Assembly (NCBI RefSeq): GCF_001507435.1
Contig: NZ_LMWH01000172.1
Coordinates: 97,863-161,862, forward strand
Direction of reading: 5' to 3'
Length of the DNA: 64,000 nt
Source of the DNA: Streptomyces sp. NRRL F-5122
GTDB lineage: Bacteria > Actinomycetota > Actinomycetes > Streptomycetales > Streptomycetaceae
The stretch's first letter is position 1. Each line of letters starts with the position of its first letter. The notes under the pieces are model-generated. The model worked only from the letters and a program-made list of their open reading frames with translations. It was not told the DNA's origin and searched no databases. Below are positions 45,198 through 53,500 of this stretch, in pieces. The position numbers and the translations under genes were made by a program.

Positions 45198-46442
45198 TCA
45201 TGTGAGGCTCGCGGCCTGTTCCCTGCTGTTCCCGGGGGTCTTCTCGCGGTGCGGGAGCAACAGCGGAGTGGCCAGGAGGAGGACACCCGCGATCGCGATC
45301 GCGGTGCGGGGGCCGGTGACTGCGGCCAGCAGACCCCACATCGCGGTCATGGCCGCGATGGAGGCGCTGGTGCTGACCGACCACGCGGACAGGGTGCGGG
45401 CGACCCGGTCGGGGGCGGTGTGTTCGAGCCGGTGGGTGGCGAGCACCGTGTTGTACAAGGCGCAGCAGGTCACCAGTCCGAACTGGACGGCGATGATGAG
45501 CACGATCCCGGGGACACCGGGCCGCACGAAGACCAACCCGATGGGCCAGCACGCCCGCAACGCCCCGACGGTGCGGATCACCTGGTGCTGCCCGAACCGC
45601 GTCACGAACCGGTGCGCCAGACGTGAGCCGATGAGGCCGCCGACGCACGGGGCCGCGAACACGAGACCGTACTGCCAGGGCGCGAACCCGAGACGGCTCA
45701 GCAGCAGTACGGCGAGCAGCGGCTCGGAGGCCATGATCAGGCCGTTGACCGCGATCGCGTTGAGGAGCAGCGGACGGAGTGTGGGGTGGGCCAGGATGTG
45801 ACGCCAGCCTTCGAGCAGATCGCCGGCCCGCAACCGGGGTGTACCGGTCCGCTCCGGGCGTGGTTCCGTCCCGCCGATGGCGCGGATGCCCAGCGCCGAG
45901 AGCAGATAGCTGACCGCATCGGCCACCACGGTCGTCATCGGGCCGAAGATCCCGATCGCCGCACCGCCGAGCGGCGGTCCGACCATGGACGCCGTCCACA
46001 TCGTGGACTCGAACCGGCCGTTGGCGACGAGCAGGTCCTCCCGCGGCACGAGCGTTTTCACAAAGGCGCCGCTTGCCGCGTTGAAGGCGATGTTGGCGGC
46101 GGCCACGACGACGGAGACGACGAGCAGTTGGGCGAAGCCGAGCACACCGAACGCGAACGCGACGGGGACGCTCACCATCGCGGCACACCGGGTCAGGTCC
46201 ATCGCGATCATGACCGGCCGCTTGCGGCGGAACTCCACCCACGGTCCGAGCGGCACCGCGACCGCCGCCCCCACCGCCCGACCCGCGGCGGCGAGCACCG
46301 CCACCTGGGTCGGCCCGGAGTGCAGTACGACGATCGCGATCAGGGGGAACGCACCGAACCCGAGCCATGTGCCGTAGGAGCTGACGGCGAAGGCCGCCCA
46401 CAGCCAACCGAACCGCCGTCCCAGCGCCCGCCTACCCGGCAT
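45198..46442 (-). CDS. MFS transporter, putative exporter
   Basis: About 414 residues with 10-12 membrane segments. The first half includes the loop WVEFRRKRPVMIAMDLTRC, the variant A motif of enterobactin-exporter-like (EntS/DHA3) MFS proteins, and ASMVGPPLGGAAIGIFGP, a motif of the fifth helix. The cytoplasmic loop (RAIGGTEPRPERTGTPRLRAGDLLEGWRHI) links the two halves and is typical of this subfamily. Likely exports a small molecule or drug. ATG 46442 is chosen; GTG 46448 two codons upstream is possible. Divergent from a LysR gene across ~130 bases, the usual layout for a transporter under local LysR control. Confidence 0.9.
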   Translation of the reverse strand: MPGRRALGRRFGWLWAAFAVSSYGTWLGFGAFPLIAIVVLHSGPTQVAVLAAAGRAVGAAVAVPLGPWVEFRRKRPVMIAMDLTRCAAMVSVPVAFAFGVLGFAQLLVVSVVVAAANIAFNAASGAFVKTLVPREDLLVANGRFESTMWTASMVGPPLGGAAIGIFGPMTTVVADAVSYLLSALGIRAIGGTEPRPERTGTPRLRAGDLLEGWRHILAHPTLRPLLLNAIAVNGLIMASEPLLAVLLLSRLGFAPWQYGLVFAAPCVGGLIGSRLAHRFVTRFGQHQVIRTVGALRACWPIGLVFVRPGVPGIVLIIAVQFGLVTCCALYNTVLATHRLEHTAPDRVARTLSAWSVSTSASIAAMTAMWGLLAAVTGPRTAIAIAGVLLLATPLLLPHREKTPGNSREQAASLT

Positions 46443-46575
46443 TCCCACCGCACCTCTCGCCGATCCCGACAACCACACGCTGACCACCGGCATCAAAGCG
46501 AGCGGCAGGCCGCCTGATCAAACAACCGGAGAGCCAGGGAAGCACAACCATGCGTTGTGCCGATACCGTGGCCGC

Positions 46576-47541
46576 GTGGATCTCGACGCCGTACGCACCT
46601 TTGTGGCCGCCGCGGACGCAGGGCGGTTCCAGGACGCCGCCGCCGAGCTTTCGATCACCCAGCAGGCCGTCTCCAAACGCATCGCCACGCTGGAGAAGAT
46701 CCTCGGCGTGCGGCTGTTCACCCGTACGGCGCGAGGAGCGCAGCTCACCATCGACGGACAGGCGTTCCTGCCCCATGCCCGTGATCTCCTGCGGGCCGAG
46801 GAGCGGGCGGTCGCCTCGGTGCGTCCCGGACGCCGCGCGCTGCGCGTCGACGTGATCGGCCGGCGGCTCGCCCCGGCCGCCGTGCTGGGCGACTTCCATC
46901 GCGCGCACCCCGAGGTCGAGCTCGACGTCGTGACCCTCTTCGACGCCGACGCGGCCGTCGACGCCATCCGGTCCGGCACGATCGACGCGTCGTTCCGCGC
47001 CGTGACCATGCCCGGCCGGCGGCTCCCCGACGACATCGCGGCCGTCCCGGCCTTCGACGAGCCCGTCCAGCTCCTCACCGGCCCCGCCCACGAACTCGCC
47101 GCCGCCCGTACCGTCGGCCCGGCCGAGCTCGCCGGACACCGGATCTGGATGCCCGGCATCGTTCCCGGAACCGAGTGGGCGGCCTACTACGACGCCCTCG
47201 CCGCCGAGTTCGAGCTGACCATCGAGATCACCGGACCGGACTTCGGCACCGAACCCCTGCTGGACACCATCGCCGACTCCCGGTCGCTGGCGACCTTCGT
47301 CGGCGAGCGGACACGGCTCGTCTGGCCCGCCGACCACGGCCTGCGGCGGATCGCCGTGCACGGTCCGACACCGGTCTACCCGCATTCGCTGGTGTGGCAC
47401 CGGGACAATCCGCACCCGGCGCTCGCCGCGCTCCGCGCCCACCTCGGCTCCGGGCGGTTCGACCATTCCGGCACCGGGACCTGGACACCGGCCTGGGCGA
47501 GGCGGCCGGATGCGGACCGCGCGGTGACGGCCACCGGCTGA
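46576..47541 (+). CDS. LysR-family transcriptional regulator
   Basis: 321 residues. N-terminal helix-turn-helix: VDLDAVRTFVAAADAGRFQDAAAELSITQQAVSKRIATLEKILGVRLFTRTARGAQLT. The periplasmic-binding-like effector domain follows from ~90 (RRALRVDVIGRRLAPAAVLGDF). The GTG at 46576 gives the usual LysR N-terminus. It is divergent from the MFS exporter, which it probably controls together with its own promoter in the 130-base gap. Confidence 0.92.
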   Translation: MDLDAVRTFVAAADAGRFQDAAAELSITQQAVSKRIATLEKILGVRLFTRTARGAQLTIDGQAFLPHARDLLRAEERAVASVRPGRRALRVDVIGRRLAPAAVLGDFHRAHPEVELDVVTLFDADAAVDAIRSGTIDASFRAVTMPGRRLPDDIAAVPAFDEPVQLLTGPAHELAAARTVGPAELAGHRIWMPGIVPGTEWAAYYDALAAEFELTIEITGPDFGTEPLLDTIADSRSLATFVGERTRLVWPADHGLRRIAVHGPTPVYPHSLVWHRDNPHPALAALRAHLGSGRFDHSGTGTWTPAWARRPDADRAVTATG

Positions 47542-47995
47542 GTGCTCCGTCTCAAGGGACGGGCCGATACCGCAGGGGTCTTCCGTTCCGGTCCGCGGAG
47601 GCGTACGTTCCGCATACCCCGCGACGCGCTTTCCGAGGCGCCGGCCCGCCGCTACCGGGACGGCGGGCCGCGCGGGGGCCAAATGCCTGCGCCGTGCCGT
47701 GTTCCACGGGCTCGGCCGGCAGTCGCTGCCCTCGGGGTTCTCGCGTCCCCGGCCGTCTTCGGGACGGGCCGGGCGGCTCTCCGTACGGCCCCGATGCGCG
47801 CCGATCGTCCCGCGCCGCAGCCCACGGTGTTGCGATCCACCGTGCCGAAGTCCCGCTTCTCCAAGGGCGGGTGGTCCCGGCGTCCGCGGTGTCATGATGA
47901 TCGCCGTCGGCGGTTTCCCGCCGGTGGAAGGACCGGCCGGCCGAGGAACCGTCCACCGCCGTACGAACGCCGTGAAGTACGCCGAAGGAGGTCGC
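47542..47995. other. 454-base stretch without a supported gene
   Basis: Between the LysR gene and the thioesterase. Several frames stay open because of high GC, but third-position bias is weak and no ribosome site precedes them. A frame from about 47684 has an Ala-rich, signal-like start (PAVAALGVLASPAVFG) and then turns into Arg-rich sequence without sense. I see no repeat or remnant. The promoter of the thioesterase/MBL operon should lie near its right end. Confidence 0.4.
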
Positions 47996-48451
47996 GTGGA
48001 AGACCGGACGCAGCAGGAGCAGGCGATCCCCGAGACCGAGGCGCGGATCCGCGGCAGCTTCGAGCGGCAGGGGCTGATGAGCCACCTCGGTGCGCGGATT
48101 GCACACATCGCGCGGGGCCGCGTGCACATCGTGCTCCCGAGCCGGCCCGAAGTGACCCAGCAGCACGGCTACTTCCATGCAGGCGCCACCAGTTCCATCG
48201 CGGACAGCGCGGGCGGTTACGCGGCCTACACGCTCTTCCCCGAGAACACCGAGGTGCTCACCGTCGAGTACAAGATCAACCTCCTTGCGCCCGCCGTGGG
48301 CGACCACCTCGAGGCGGTCGGAACCGTCCTGAAGGCCGGACGCACCCTGACGGTGTGCGGGCTCGAGGTGTTCGGCGTGCGGGACGGCGGCCGGAAACCG
48401 GTCGCCAACGGGCAGCAGACGCCGATCCGGGTGAACGGGGTCGAGCAGTGA
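47996..48451 (+). CDS. PaaI-type hotdog-fold thioesterase
   Basis: 151 residues. The hotdog motif appears as TQQHGYFHAGATSSIADSAGGYAAYTL (HGxxHAG with the catalytic Asp region), then VLTVEYKINLLAPAVGDHLEAVGTVLKAGRTLTVCGLEVF, typical of PaaI-family acyl-CoA thioesterases. It would hydrolyse a small aryl- or acyl-CoA. GTG 47996 follows AAGGAGG, a strong site that decides the start. The stop overlaps the start of the metallohydrolase gene (GTGA), so the two are co-translated and probably act in the same pathway. Confidence 0.9.
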   Translation: MEDRTQQEQAIPETEARIRGSFERQGLMSHLGARIAHIARGRVHIVLPSRPEVTQQHGYFHAGATSSIADSAGGYAAYTLFPENTEVLTVEYKINLLAPAVGDHLEAVGTVLKAGRTLTVCGLEVFGVRDGGRKPVANGQQTPIRVNGVEQ

Positions 48452-49419
48452 CCCCGCAGCCACTGCCGTCCTGGGTGATCCGGTGGCAGCGCCCGTTCCC
48501 CGACGCCAATCTGCTTCTGCTGAAGGGGCGGCAACCGGCCCTGGTCGACAGCGGGTTCGTCGGCCACGCCGAGGACACGGCCGCCTGGGCGCAGGCACGG
48601 ACCGGCTCCGTCGACCTGGTCGTGAACACCCATTGGCACTCCGACCACGTCGGCGGCAACGCCCTCCTCCAGAACATGGGCGCCGCGATCGCGGCCGGAG
48701 CCCCGGAGGCCGAGGCCGTCGCCCGCAGGGACCCGGGCTGCTGTGCGGCCGAGTACCTCGACCAGCCGGTCGCCCCGTACACGGTCGACATGCCGCTCGA
48801 CGACGGACGGATCCTCCGGCTCGGCGACGCCGACTGGGAGATCGTCCGCACCCCCGGACACACCCCCGGGCATCTGTCGCTGTGGCAGCCGGACGAGCGA
48901 CTGCTGGTGGTCGGGGACGCGCTGTCCGACTACGACGTCGGCTGGGTGAGCCGCGCCCTCGACGGCCCCGAAGCGGCGGCCACCGCGCTCGACTCCCTGA
49001 AGCGGCTCGCCGCCCTCGATCCTCGCGTCGTGCTTCCCTCGCACGGACCCGTCCCGGCGGATCCCGATGCGGCGTTCGCCAACGCGCTGCGCAGTGCCCA
49101 ACGGTTCGTGGACGACCCGGAGGGAGGGGTCTGGTACGGCGCCAGGCGGATCTTCGCGTTCGCCCTGATGATCCGTGACGGGATCCCGGCCGACCGGGCC
49201 GAGACCTATCTGCACGCACGGGCCTGGCTGCGCGACGCCGCACGGCTTCTGGGCCGTACGCCGCAGACGCTGGCCGCCGAACTGATCGACGCGATGCTGC
49301 GCAGTGGCGCCATCGTGCTGCGGGACGGCCGCCTGCACGCCGCGGCCGAGCACATGCCGGTCCGGGCGGAGTCGCTGCGCGTACCCCACCCTCGCGACTG
49401 GCCGCCGACGCGGCACTGA
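48448..49419 (+). CDS. Metallo-beta-lactamase-fold hydrolase
   Basis: 323 residues. The zinc site is complete: NTHWHSDHVGGN (HxHxDH), then TPGHTPGHLSLW with the third His, GDAL with the bridging Asp, and LPSHGPV with a final His. A C-terminal helical part (~235-323) resembles the winged-helix extension of LACTB2-like hydrolases. GTG 48448 overlaps the thioesterase stop. The substrate could be a thioester or lactone; together with the thioesterase it suggests ester or CoA-thioester breakdown. Confidence 0.9.
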   Translation: MTPQPLPSWVIRWQRPFPDANLLLLKGRQPALVDSGFVGHAEDTAAWAQARTGSVDLVVNTHWHSDHVGGNALLQNMGAAIAAGAPEAEAVARRDPGCCAAEYLDQPVAPYTVDMPLDDGRILRLGDADWEIVRTPGHTPGHLSLWQPDERLLVVGDALSDYDVGWVSRALDGPEAAATALDSLKRLAALDPRVVLPSHGPVPADPDAAFANALRSAQRFVDDPEGGVWYGARRIFAFALMIRDGIPADRAETYLHARAWLRDAARLLGRTPQTLAAELIDAMLRSGAIVLRDGRLHAAAEHMPVRAESLRVPHPRDWPPTRH

Positions 49420-49434
49420 GCCGCGGGGTTTTTT
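49409..49434 (+). terminator. Intrinsic terminator overlapping a stop codon
   Basis: CGCGGC and GCCGCG form a stem around the loop ACTGA, which contains the TGA stop of the metallohydrolase gene, and are followed by GGG and six T. A classical T-tract terminator is uncommon in this GC-rich DNA. Confidence 0.85.
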
Positions 49435-49584
49435 GAGTCGTTTGCCGCCGGGGTGACGGAGGCGGTGGTGCCGTGGTTCGAAGGGACGACCGTCGAGCAC
49501 TCGCCGGTCCGGGCCCAGCCGGACCGATCCGCCGGCAGGCGCGTACCGCTGGGCCGTCCGCGGGCGCGCCGGTACCCGGTGCGG

Positions 49585-50517
49585 TCAGCGGGTACCGGCG
49601 GCGGTGCCGGTGTCGAGGGCCGCGGCGCGGAGGGCCGCCGCCACCCGGACGACCGCCTCGGTCGGTGGCTGGGGGAGTCGGGCCAGGAGCAGTCGCCGCT
49701 GTTCCTGGGGGCCGCCGCGGACCGGGAGGATGCGGACGCCGGGTGGCGCGGCCGCGGCGAGGGTCGCGGGCACGGTGGTCAACCCGAAGCCGGCGGCGAC
49801 CAGATGGAGCTTGGCCAGCCAGTCGCGCGCGGTGTGGGCGATCTCGGGACGCTCGTCCAGACCCGGCCACACACCCATCAGCCGGTCCTCGCCGGAGGAG
49901 GAGCCCGCGATCCAGCGCTGTCCGCGCAGGTCGGCCACATCGACGAAGTCACCGCGGGCAAGGGGGTGGACGGCGGGAACGGCGAGGCACAGCGCCCGTT
50001 CGGTGAGCGTCTGCAGCGCGAGCGGGGGAGACTCGGTGTCCGGCGGCCTGAAGGGCGGCGCCGACGCGAGGAGGGCCAGGTCCAGACTGCCTGCCCGCAG
50101 GGCGCGTACCAGCGCGGGCGTACTGCCCTCCCGTCCGGCGACGCACAGGCCGGGGTCCGACGCGCGGAGCGAGGTCAAGGCCCGGGGCAGCAGGACGGCA
50201 CCCGCGCTGGGGAACCAGCCCAGCCGCACCGTCCCGGCCTGCCCGGGCAGGCCGGACAACTCCCGCGCGGTGGCCTCGATCTCGTCGAGCACGATCGTCG
50301 CACGACGCAGCACCACACGGCCGGCCGCGGTGAGCCGCACCCCGTCGCGCCGCCGCTCCAGCAGCTCCGAGCCCGCCGCCCGCTCGATCGCGGCCATCTG
50401 CCGGGAGACCGCCGACTGGGTGTAGCCGAGCGTCGCCGCGGCCGCGGTGAAGGTCCCCTGTTCGGCCACCGCGCGGAAGACCCGCAACGCGGTCAGCGAC
50501 ACATCGGTGAAGTCCAT
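49585..50517 (-). CDS. LysR-family transcriptional regulator
   Basis: 310 residues. Helix-turn-helix at the N-terminus (VSLTALRVFRAVAEQGTFTAAAATLGYTQSAVSRQMAAIERAAGSELLERRRDGVRLT), effector-binding domain from ~90 (TVRLGWFPSAGAVLLPRAL). ATG 50517 gives the standard start (MDFTDVSLTAL). It is divergent from the SDR pair across 72 bases, which it probably regulates. The 150 bases downstream, to the terminator at 49434, hold nothing recognisable. Confidence 0.92.
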   Translation of the reverse strand: MDFTDVSLTALRVFRAVAEQGTFTAAAATLGYTQSAVSRQMAAIERAAGSELLERRRDGVRLTAAGRVVLRRATIVLDEIEATARELSGLPGQAGTVRLGWFPSAGAVLLPRALTSLRASDPGLCVAGREGSTPALVRALRAGSLDLALLASAPPFRPPDTESPPLALQTLTERALCLAVPAVHPLARGDFVDVADLRGQRWIAGSSSGEDRLMGVWPGLDERPEIAHTARDWLAKLHLVAAGFGLTTVPATLAAAAPPGVRILPVRGGPQEQRRLLLARLPQPPTEAVVRVAAALRAAALDTGTAAGTR

Positions 50518-50551
50518 GACGATCTCGCATACCAACCGTGCGTAACTTTCG

Positions 50552-50582
50552 TTGGACTCATGGCCCCGGGCGTTCCTAGCGT
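50552..50582 (+). promoter_or_regulatory. Candidate promoter giving a leaderless SDR mRNA
   Basis: TTGGAC (50552-50557) and TAGCGT (50577-50582) are 19 bp apart. Transcription starting about seven bases after the -10 hexamer would begin at the ATG of the SDR gene (50590), which has no ribosome site. Leaderless messages are common in Streptomyces. Confidence 0.4.
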
Positions 50583-50589
50583 GGCATGC

Positions 50590-51477
50590 ATGAACGCTTC
50601 ACGCATCGCCCTCGTCACCGGCGCCAACCAGGGGCTCGGCCGCGCCCTCGTCGAAGGGCTGGCCGCCCGGATGAACCCGGACGACCTGGTCCTGCTCACC
50701 GGACGCCACGAACGGCGTGTGGCGGACGCCGCGGACGAGGTCACCGGGCTCCCGGGCACCCGCGCCCGCGTGGAGGGCCGGATCCTCGACGTCACCGACG
50801 CCGATGCCGTCGCCCGCCTCGCGGACGAACTGGGGGCGCGGTACGGCGGGGTCGACATCGTCGTCTCCAACGCGGTCGCCCGCCTGCTGCCCGGGGAATC
50901 ACAGGCTGAGCGGGCCGACGAGTTCATCGACGTCTCCAACACGGCCACCCACGCGATCCTGCGCTCCTTCGGTCCCGTCCTGCGCCCCGGCGGACGACTG
51001 CTCGTCGTGGCCAGCAGCCTCGGCACCCTCGGGCACCTCGATCCACGGTTGCACCAGCTGTTCGACGGCGCCGATCTCGACCAGGTCGAGTACGCCGTCG
51101 AGTCCTGGCGCAGCGCCGTCCACAACGGCACCGCCGTGGAGGCGGGTTGGCCGGTCTGGCTGAACGTGCCCTCCAAGGTGGCCCAGGTCGCCGCCGTCCG
51201 CGCGGTCGCCGCCGCTCGCCGCGAACACGACCTGGCCGCCGGCATCCTGATCGCCTCGGTCTGCCCGGGCATGGTCGACACCGACACCTCGCGCCCCTGG
51301 TTCAGCGACTTCAGCCAGGCGCAGTCCCCCTCCGAGGCCGCACGCGCCGTGCTGGACCTCGTCCTCGCCGAGCACGTCGAGCCCGCCCTGTACGGCGAGT
51401 TGGTCCGCTTCGGCAAGGCCCTGCCGTGGCACGACGGCACACCCCTCGTCGAGCAGGACGGGTTGGTCACACCCTGA
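50590..51477 (+). CDS. Short-chain dehydrogenase/reductase
   Basis: 295 residues. The cofactor motif is TGANQGLGRALVEGL (TGxxxGxG), with an Arg in LTGRHERRV near the second strand suggesting NADP preference. VSNAVA is in place of the NNAG motif. A Ser in VVASSLGTLG is present, but the YxxxK pair is not in its normal form (VPSKVAQVAA lacks the Tyr), so the catalytic tetrad is atypical. C-terminal CPGMVDTD is as in carbonyl-reductase-like SDRs. The operon partner lies 47 bases downstream. Divergent LysR gene. Confidence 0.87.
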   Translation: MNASRIALVTGANQGLGRALVEGLAARMNPDDLVLLTGRHERRVADAADEVTGLPGTRARVEGRILDVTDADAVARLADELGARYGGVDIVVSNAVARLLPGESQAERADEFIDVSNTATHAILRSFGPVLRPGGRLLVVASSLGTLGHLDPRLHQLFDGADLDQVEYAVESWRSAVHNGTAVEAGWPVWLNVPSKVAQVAAVRAVAAARREHDLAAGILIASVCPGMVDTDTSRPWFSDFSQAQSPSEAARAVLDLVLAEHVEPALYGELVRFGKALPWHDGTPLVEQDGLVTP

Positions 51478-51524
51478 GCGCGGGGTCGTCAGGCAGGTTT
51501 CCGCACACAGCAAGGAGTTCACGT

Positions 51525-52454
51525 ATGAGTGCCATCACCACCCCGTTCGGTTTCTCCAGCACGGCCGCCGAGGTCGCGGAGGGGATCGACCTCACGGGAC
51601 GCCGGGTCGTGGTGACCGGCGCCTCCTCCGGTATCGGGGCGGAGACCGCTCGCGCCCTGGCCGGCACGGGGGCGGAGGTCACCCTCGCCGTGCGGGACAC
51701 GACGGCGGGCGAGCGGGTCGCCAAGGAGATCACCTCGACGACCGGCAACCAGGAGGTGCATGCCGCGCATCTGGACCTGGCGGATCCGGCGTCCGTCGCG
51801 GCCTTCGCCGCCGCGTGGCGGGGACCACTGCACGTCCTGGTGAACAACGCCGGCGTCATGGCCTGCCCCGAGCAGTACACCGAACAGGGCCGGGAGTGGC
51901 AGTTCGCCACCAACCACCTGGGCCACTTCGCCCTCGCCACCGGCCTGCACAAGGCGCTGGCCGCCGACGGCTCCGCCCGCATCGTCGTCGTCAGTTCCAC
52001 CGGCCACCAGCAGTCACCGATCGTGTGGGACGACGTCGACTTCGCCTTCCGCCGCTACGATCCATGGCTCGCCTACGGCCAGTCCAAGACCGCCAACGTC
52101 CTTTTCGCCGTGGAGGCGACCCGCCGCTGGGCCGCGGACAACATCACCGCCAACGCCCTGATGCCCGGGGCCGTCCACACCAACCTCCAGCGCCACACCG
52201 GCGGCCGCGGCAGCGGACGGGTCCCCGCCCATCTGATCAAGACCGTCGAACAGGGCGCCGCCACCTCCGTCCTGCTCGCCACCTCGCCCCTTCTCGAGGG
52301 AGTCGGCGGCCGGTACTTCGCCGACTGCAACGAGAGCGAGGTCGTGGACCGCCGCTCCGGCACACTCGACGGCGTCGCCCGCTACGCCGTCGACCCGGAC
52401 AACGGCCGTCGCCTGTGGGCTCTGTCGCGGGAACTGCTCGCCCAGGCCGACTGA
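51525..52454 (+). CDS. Short-chain dehydrogenase/reductase, WW-oxidoreductase-like
   Basis: 309 residues. Full SDR set: VVVTGASSGIGAETARAL, LDLADPASV, LVNNAGVMACP (NNAG), a Ser in VVVSSTGHQQSP and the active-site YGQSK (YxxxK). The arrangement, with TNHLGHFALATGL, matches retinol dehydrogenase/WW-domain oxidoreductase-like bacterial proteins. ATG 51525 follows AAGGAG. It follows the first SDR gene by 47 bases and probably shares its promoter. Substrate unknown. Confidence 0.92.
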   Translation: MSAITTPFGFSSTAAEVAEGIDLTGRRVVVTGASSGIGAETARALAGTGAEVTLAVRDTTAGERVAKEITSTTGNQEVHAAHLDLADPASVAAFAAAWRGPLHVLVNNAGVMACPEQYTEQGREWQFATNHLGHFALATGLHKALAADGSARIVVVSSTGHQQSPIVWDDVDFAFRRYDPWLAYGQSKTANVLFAVEATRRWAADNITANALMPGAVHTNLQRHTGGRGSGRVPAHLIKTVEQGAATSVLLATSPLLEGVGGRYFADCNESEVVDRRSGTLDGVARYAVDPDNGRRLWALSRELLAQAD

Positions 52455-52476
52455 AGCCCCGCCCGGCGCCGTTCTC

Positions 52477-52821
52477 CTAGACCAGCCGCACCTGCCGATC
52501 GAGCACGGTCGAGTGGATGCCGGCCGAGGTGTCGCGCAGGTACGCCTGCCGCAGGCCGTGGGCCCTGCGGTACTCCTCCGTCGCGAGAGCCTCCCGCATC
52601 GCCGCCTCCGAATCGAAACTGATCCGCACGATGGCGTCGATGGGTTCCTCCGCTCCGTCTCCACCGGAGTCCGACAGGTAGTACTGCACGTACTCCCGCA
52701 CCTGGGGCAGGGCCGCATAGGTCGGGCCGTACTCGTGTTCCATGAAGTGCCGGAAGTCCTCCGTCGAGATCTCGGCCCGCTTACGGATCACGGTCATGAG
52801 CGTCAACATCACTGTCCCCAT
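52477..52821 (-). CDS. EthD-domain (ferredoxin-like fold) protein
   Basis: 114 residues of the EthD/dimeric alpha-beta barrel type: LTLMTVIRKRAEISTEDFRHFMEHEYGPTYAALPQVREYVQYYL, then IDAIVRISFDSEAAMREALATEEYRRA. Such proteins accompany ring-modifying or ether-degrading enzymes and sometimes act as small cyclases or oxygenases. ATG 52821 has a short CAGGA site and begins only four bases from the palindromic operator, so it is very likely under control of the divergent TetR protein. Confidence 0.85.
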   Translation of the reverse strand: MGTVMLTLMTVIRKRAEISTEDFRHFMEHEYGPTYAALPQVREYVQYYLSDSGGDGAEEPIDAIVRISFDSEAAMREALATEEYRRAHGLRQAYLRDTSAGIHSTVLDRQVRLV

Positions 52822-52824
52822 TCC

Positions 52825-52865
52825 TGAACACCTGTTCATTGGATTTTACAATGAACAGGTGTTCA
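52825..52865. promoter_or_regulatory. Double palindromic operator between EthD and TetR genes
   Basis: Two 17-base arms, TGAACACCTGTTCATTG (52825-52841) and its exact reverse complement (52849-52865), enclose a 7-base AT-rich spacer. Each arm contains its own palindrome TGAACA-N2-TGTTCA, so the locus offers two operator copies whose centres are 26-27 bases apart. It overlaps both start regions and should bind the TetR protein encoded beside it. Confidence 0.82.
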
Positions 52866-52873
52866 ATGGGCGG

Positions 52874-53500
52874 GTGGGCACTACAGCCGAAACCAAGGGC
52901 AATCGGGACCTCCGGGCCGAGCTCGTCGCCGCCGCGGTGGCCGTGCTCGCGCAGCCGCAGCCCGTCGCCGTACCGTCGCTGCGGTCGATCGCGAAGGCCT
53001 GCGGGGTCGCTCCGTCGGCGGTCTACTGGCACTTCCCCTCGGAAGCCGACCTCCGGTCCGCCGTGCTCGACGCCGAGTACACCTCTCTGATCGACGCCGT
53101 CGAAACGGCGTTGGACTCGGCAGGAGCAGGTGCCGACACGCTGGTGGTCGCGGGTGACGCCTATATCGCGTGGGCGCTCGGGCACCCGGGTGCCTACCAG
53201 CTCCTCTTCGAGAGCGGCGACGAACTCCCGGCCGGCAGGGCGGAGCACGGCCCCAGGCTGCAGCGGCGGATCGTGGAACTCGCCCGCAGGGTCGACCCGG
53301 ACGCCCCGTTCCCCGCAGCCCTCCTGCTGTGGTCGGTCTGGCACGGCGTCGTCTCGCTGCGTCTGCACAAGGACGAATGGGACTGGGGCATGACGGCGCA
53401 GGAGGCCAACCGCCGGCTGATGTCGGCGCTCACGGCCGGACGTCCCGATGGCGCCCGCGACACCGACGGCACACCTCGGCGGCGAGGGACCGCGCCGTGA
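52874..53500 (+). CDS. TetR-family transcriptional regulator
   Basis: About 208 residues. Helix-turn-helix: LRAELVAAAVAVLAQPQ...VPSLRSIAKACGVAPSAVYWHFPSEADLRSAVLD; a C-terminal WHG domain (TetR_C_33-like: AYIAWALGHPGAYQLLFESGDELP...LLWSVWHGVVSLRLHKDEW). The start is either GTG 52874 or GTG 52859; both lie in or next to the operator, so autorepression is expected. The stop overlaps the GTG of the HxlR gene (GTGA). Confidence 0.88.
   Translation: MGTTAETKGNRDLRAELVAAAVAVLAQPQPVAVPSLRSIAKACGVAPSAVYWHFPSEADLRSAVLDAEYTSLIDAVETALDSAGAGADTLVVAGDAYIAWALGHPGAYQLLFESGDELPAGRAEHGPRLQRRIVELARRVDPDAPFPAALLLWSVWHGVVSLRLHKDEWDWGMTAQEANRRLMSALTAGRPDGARDTDGTPRRRGTAP

Noticed and set aside
47542..49419. A 625-codon frame containing the MBL hydrolase
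   Set aside because: The upstream part overlaps the thioesterase in another frame and is Arg-rich without sense; the MBL gene starts at GTG 48448.
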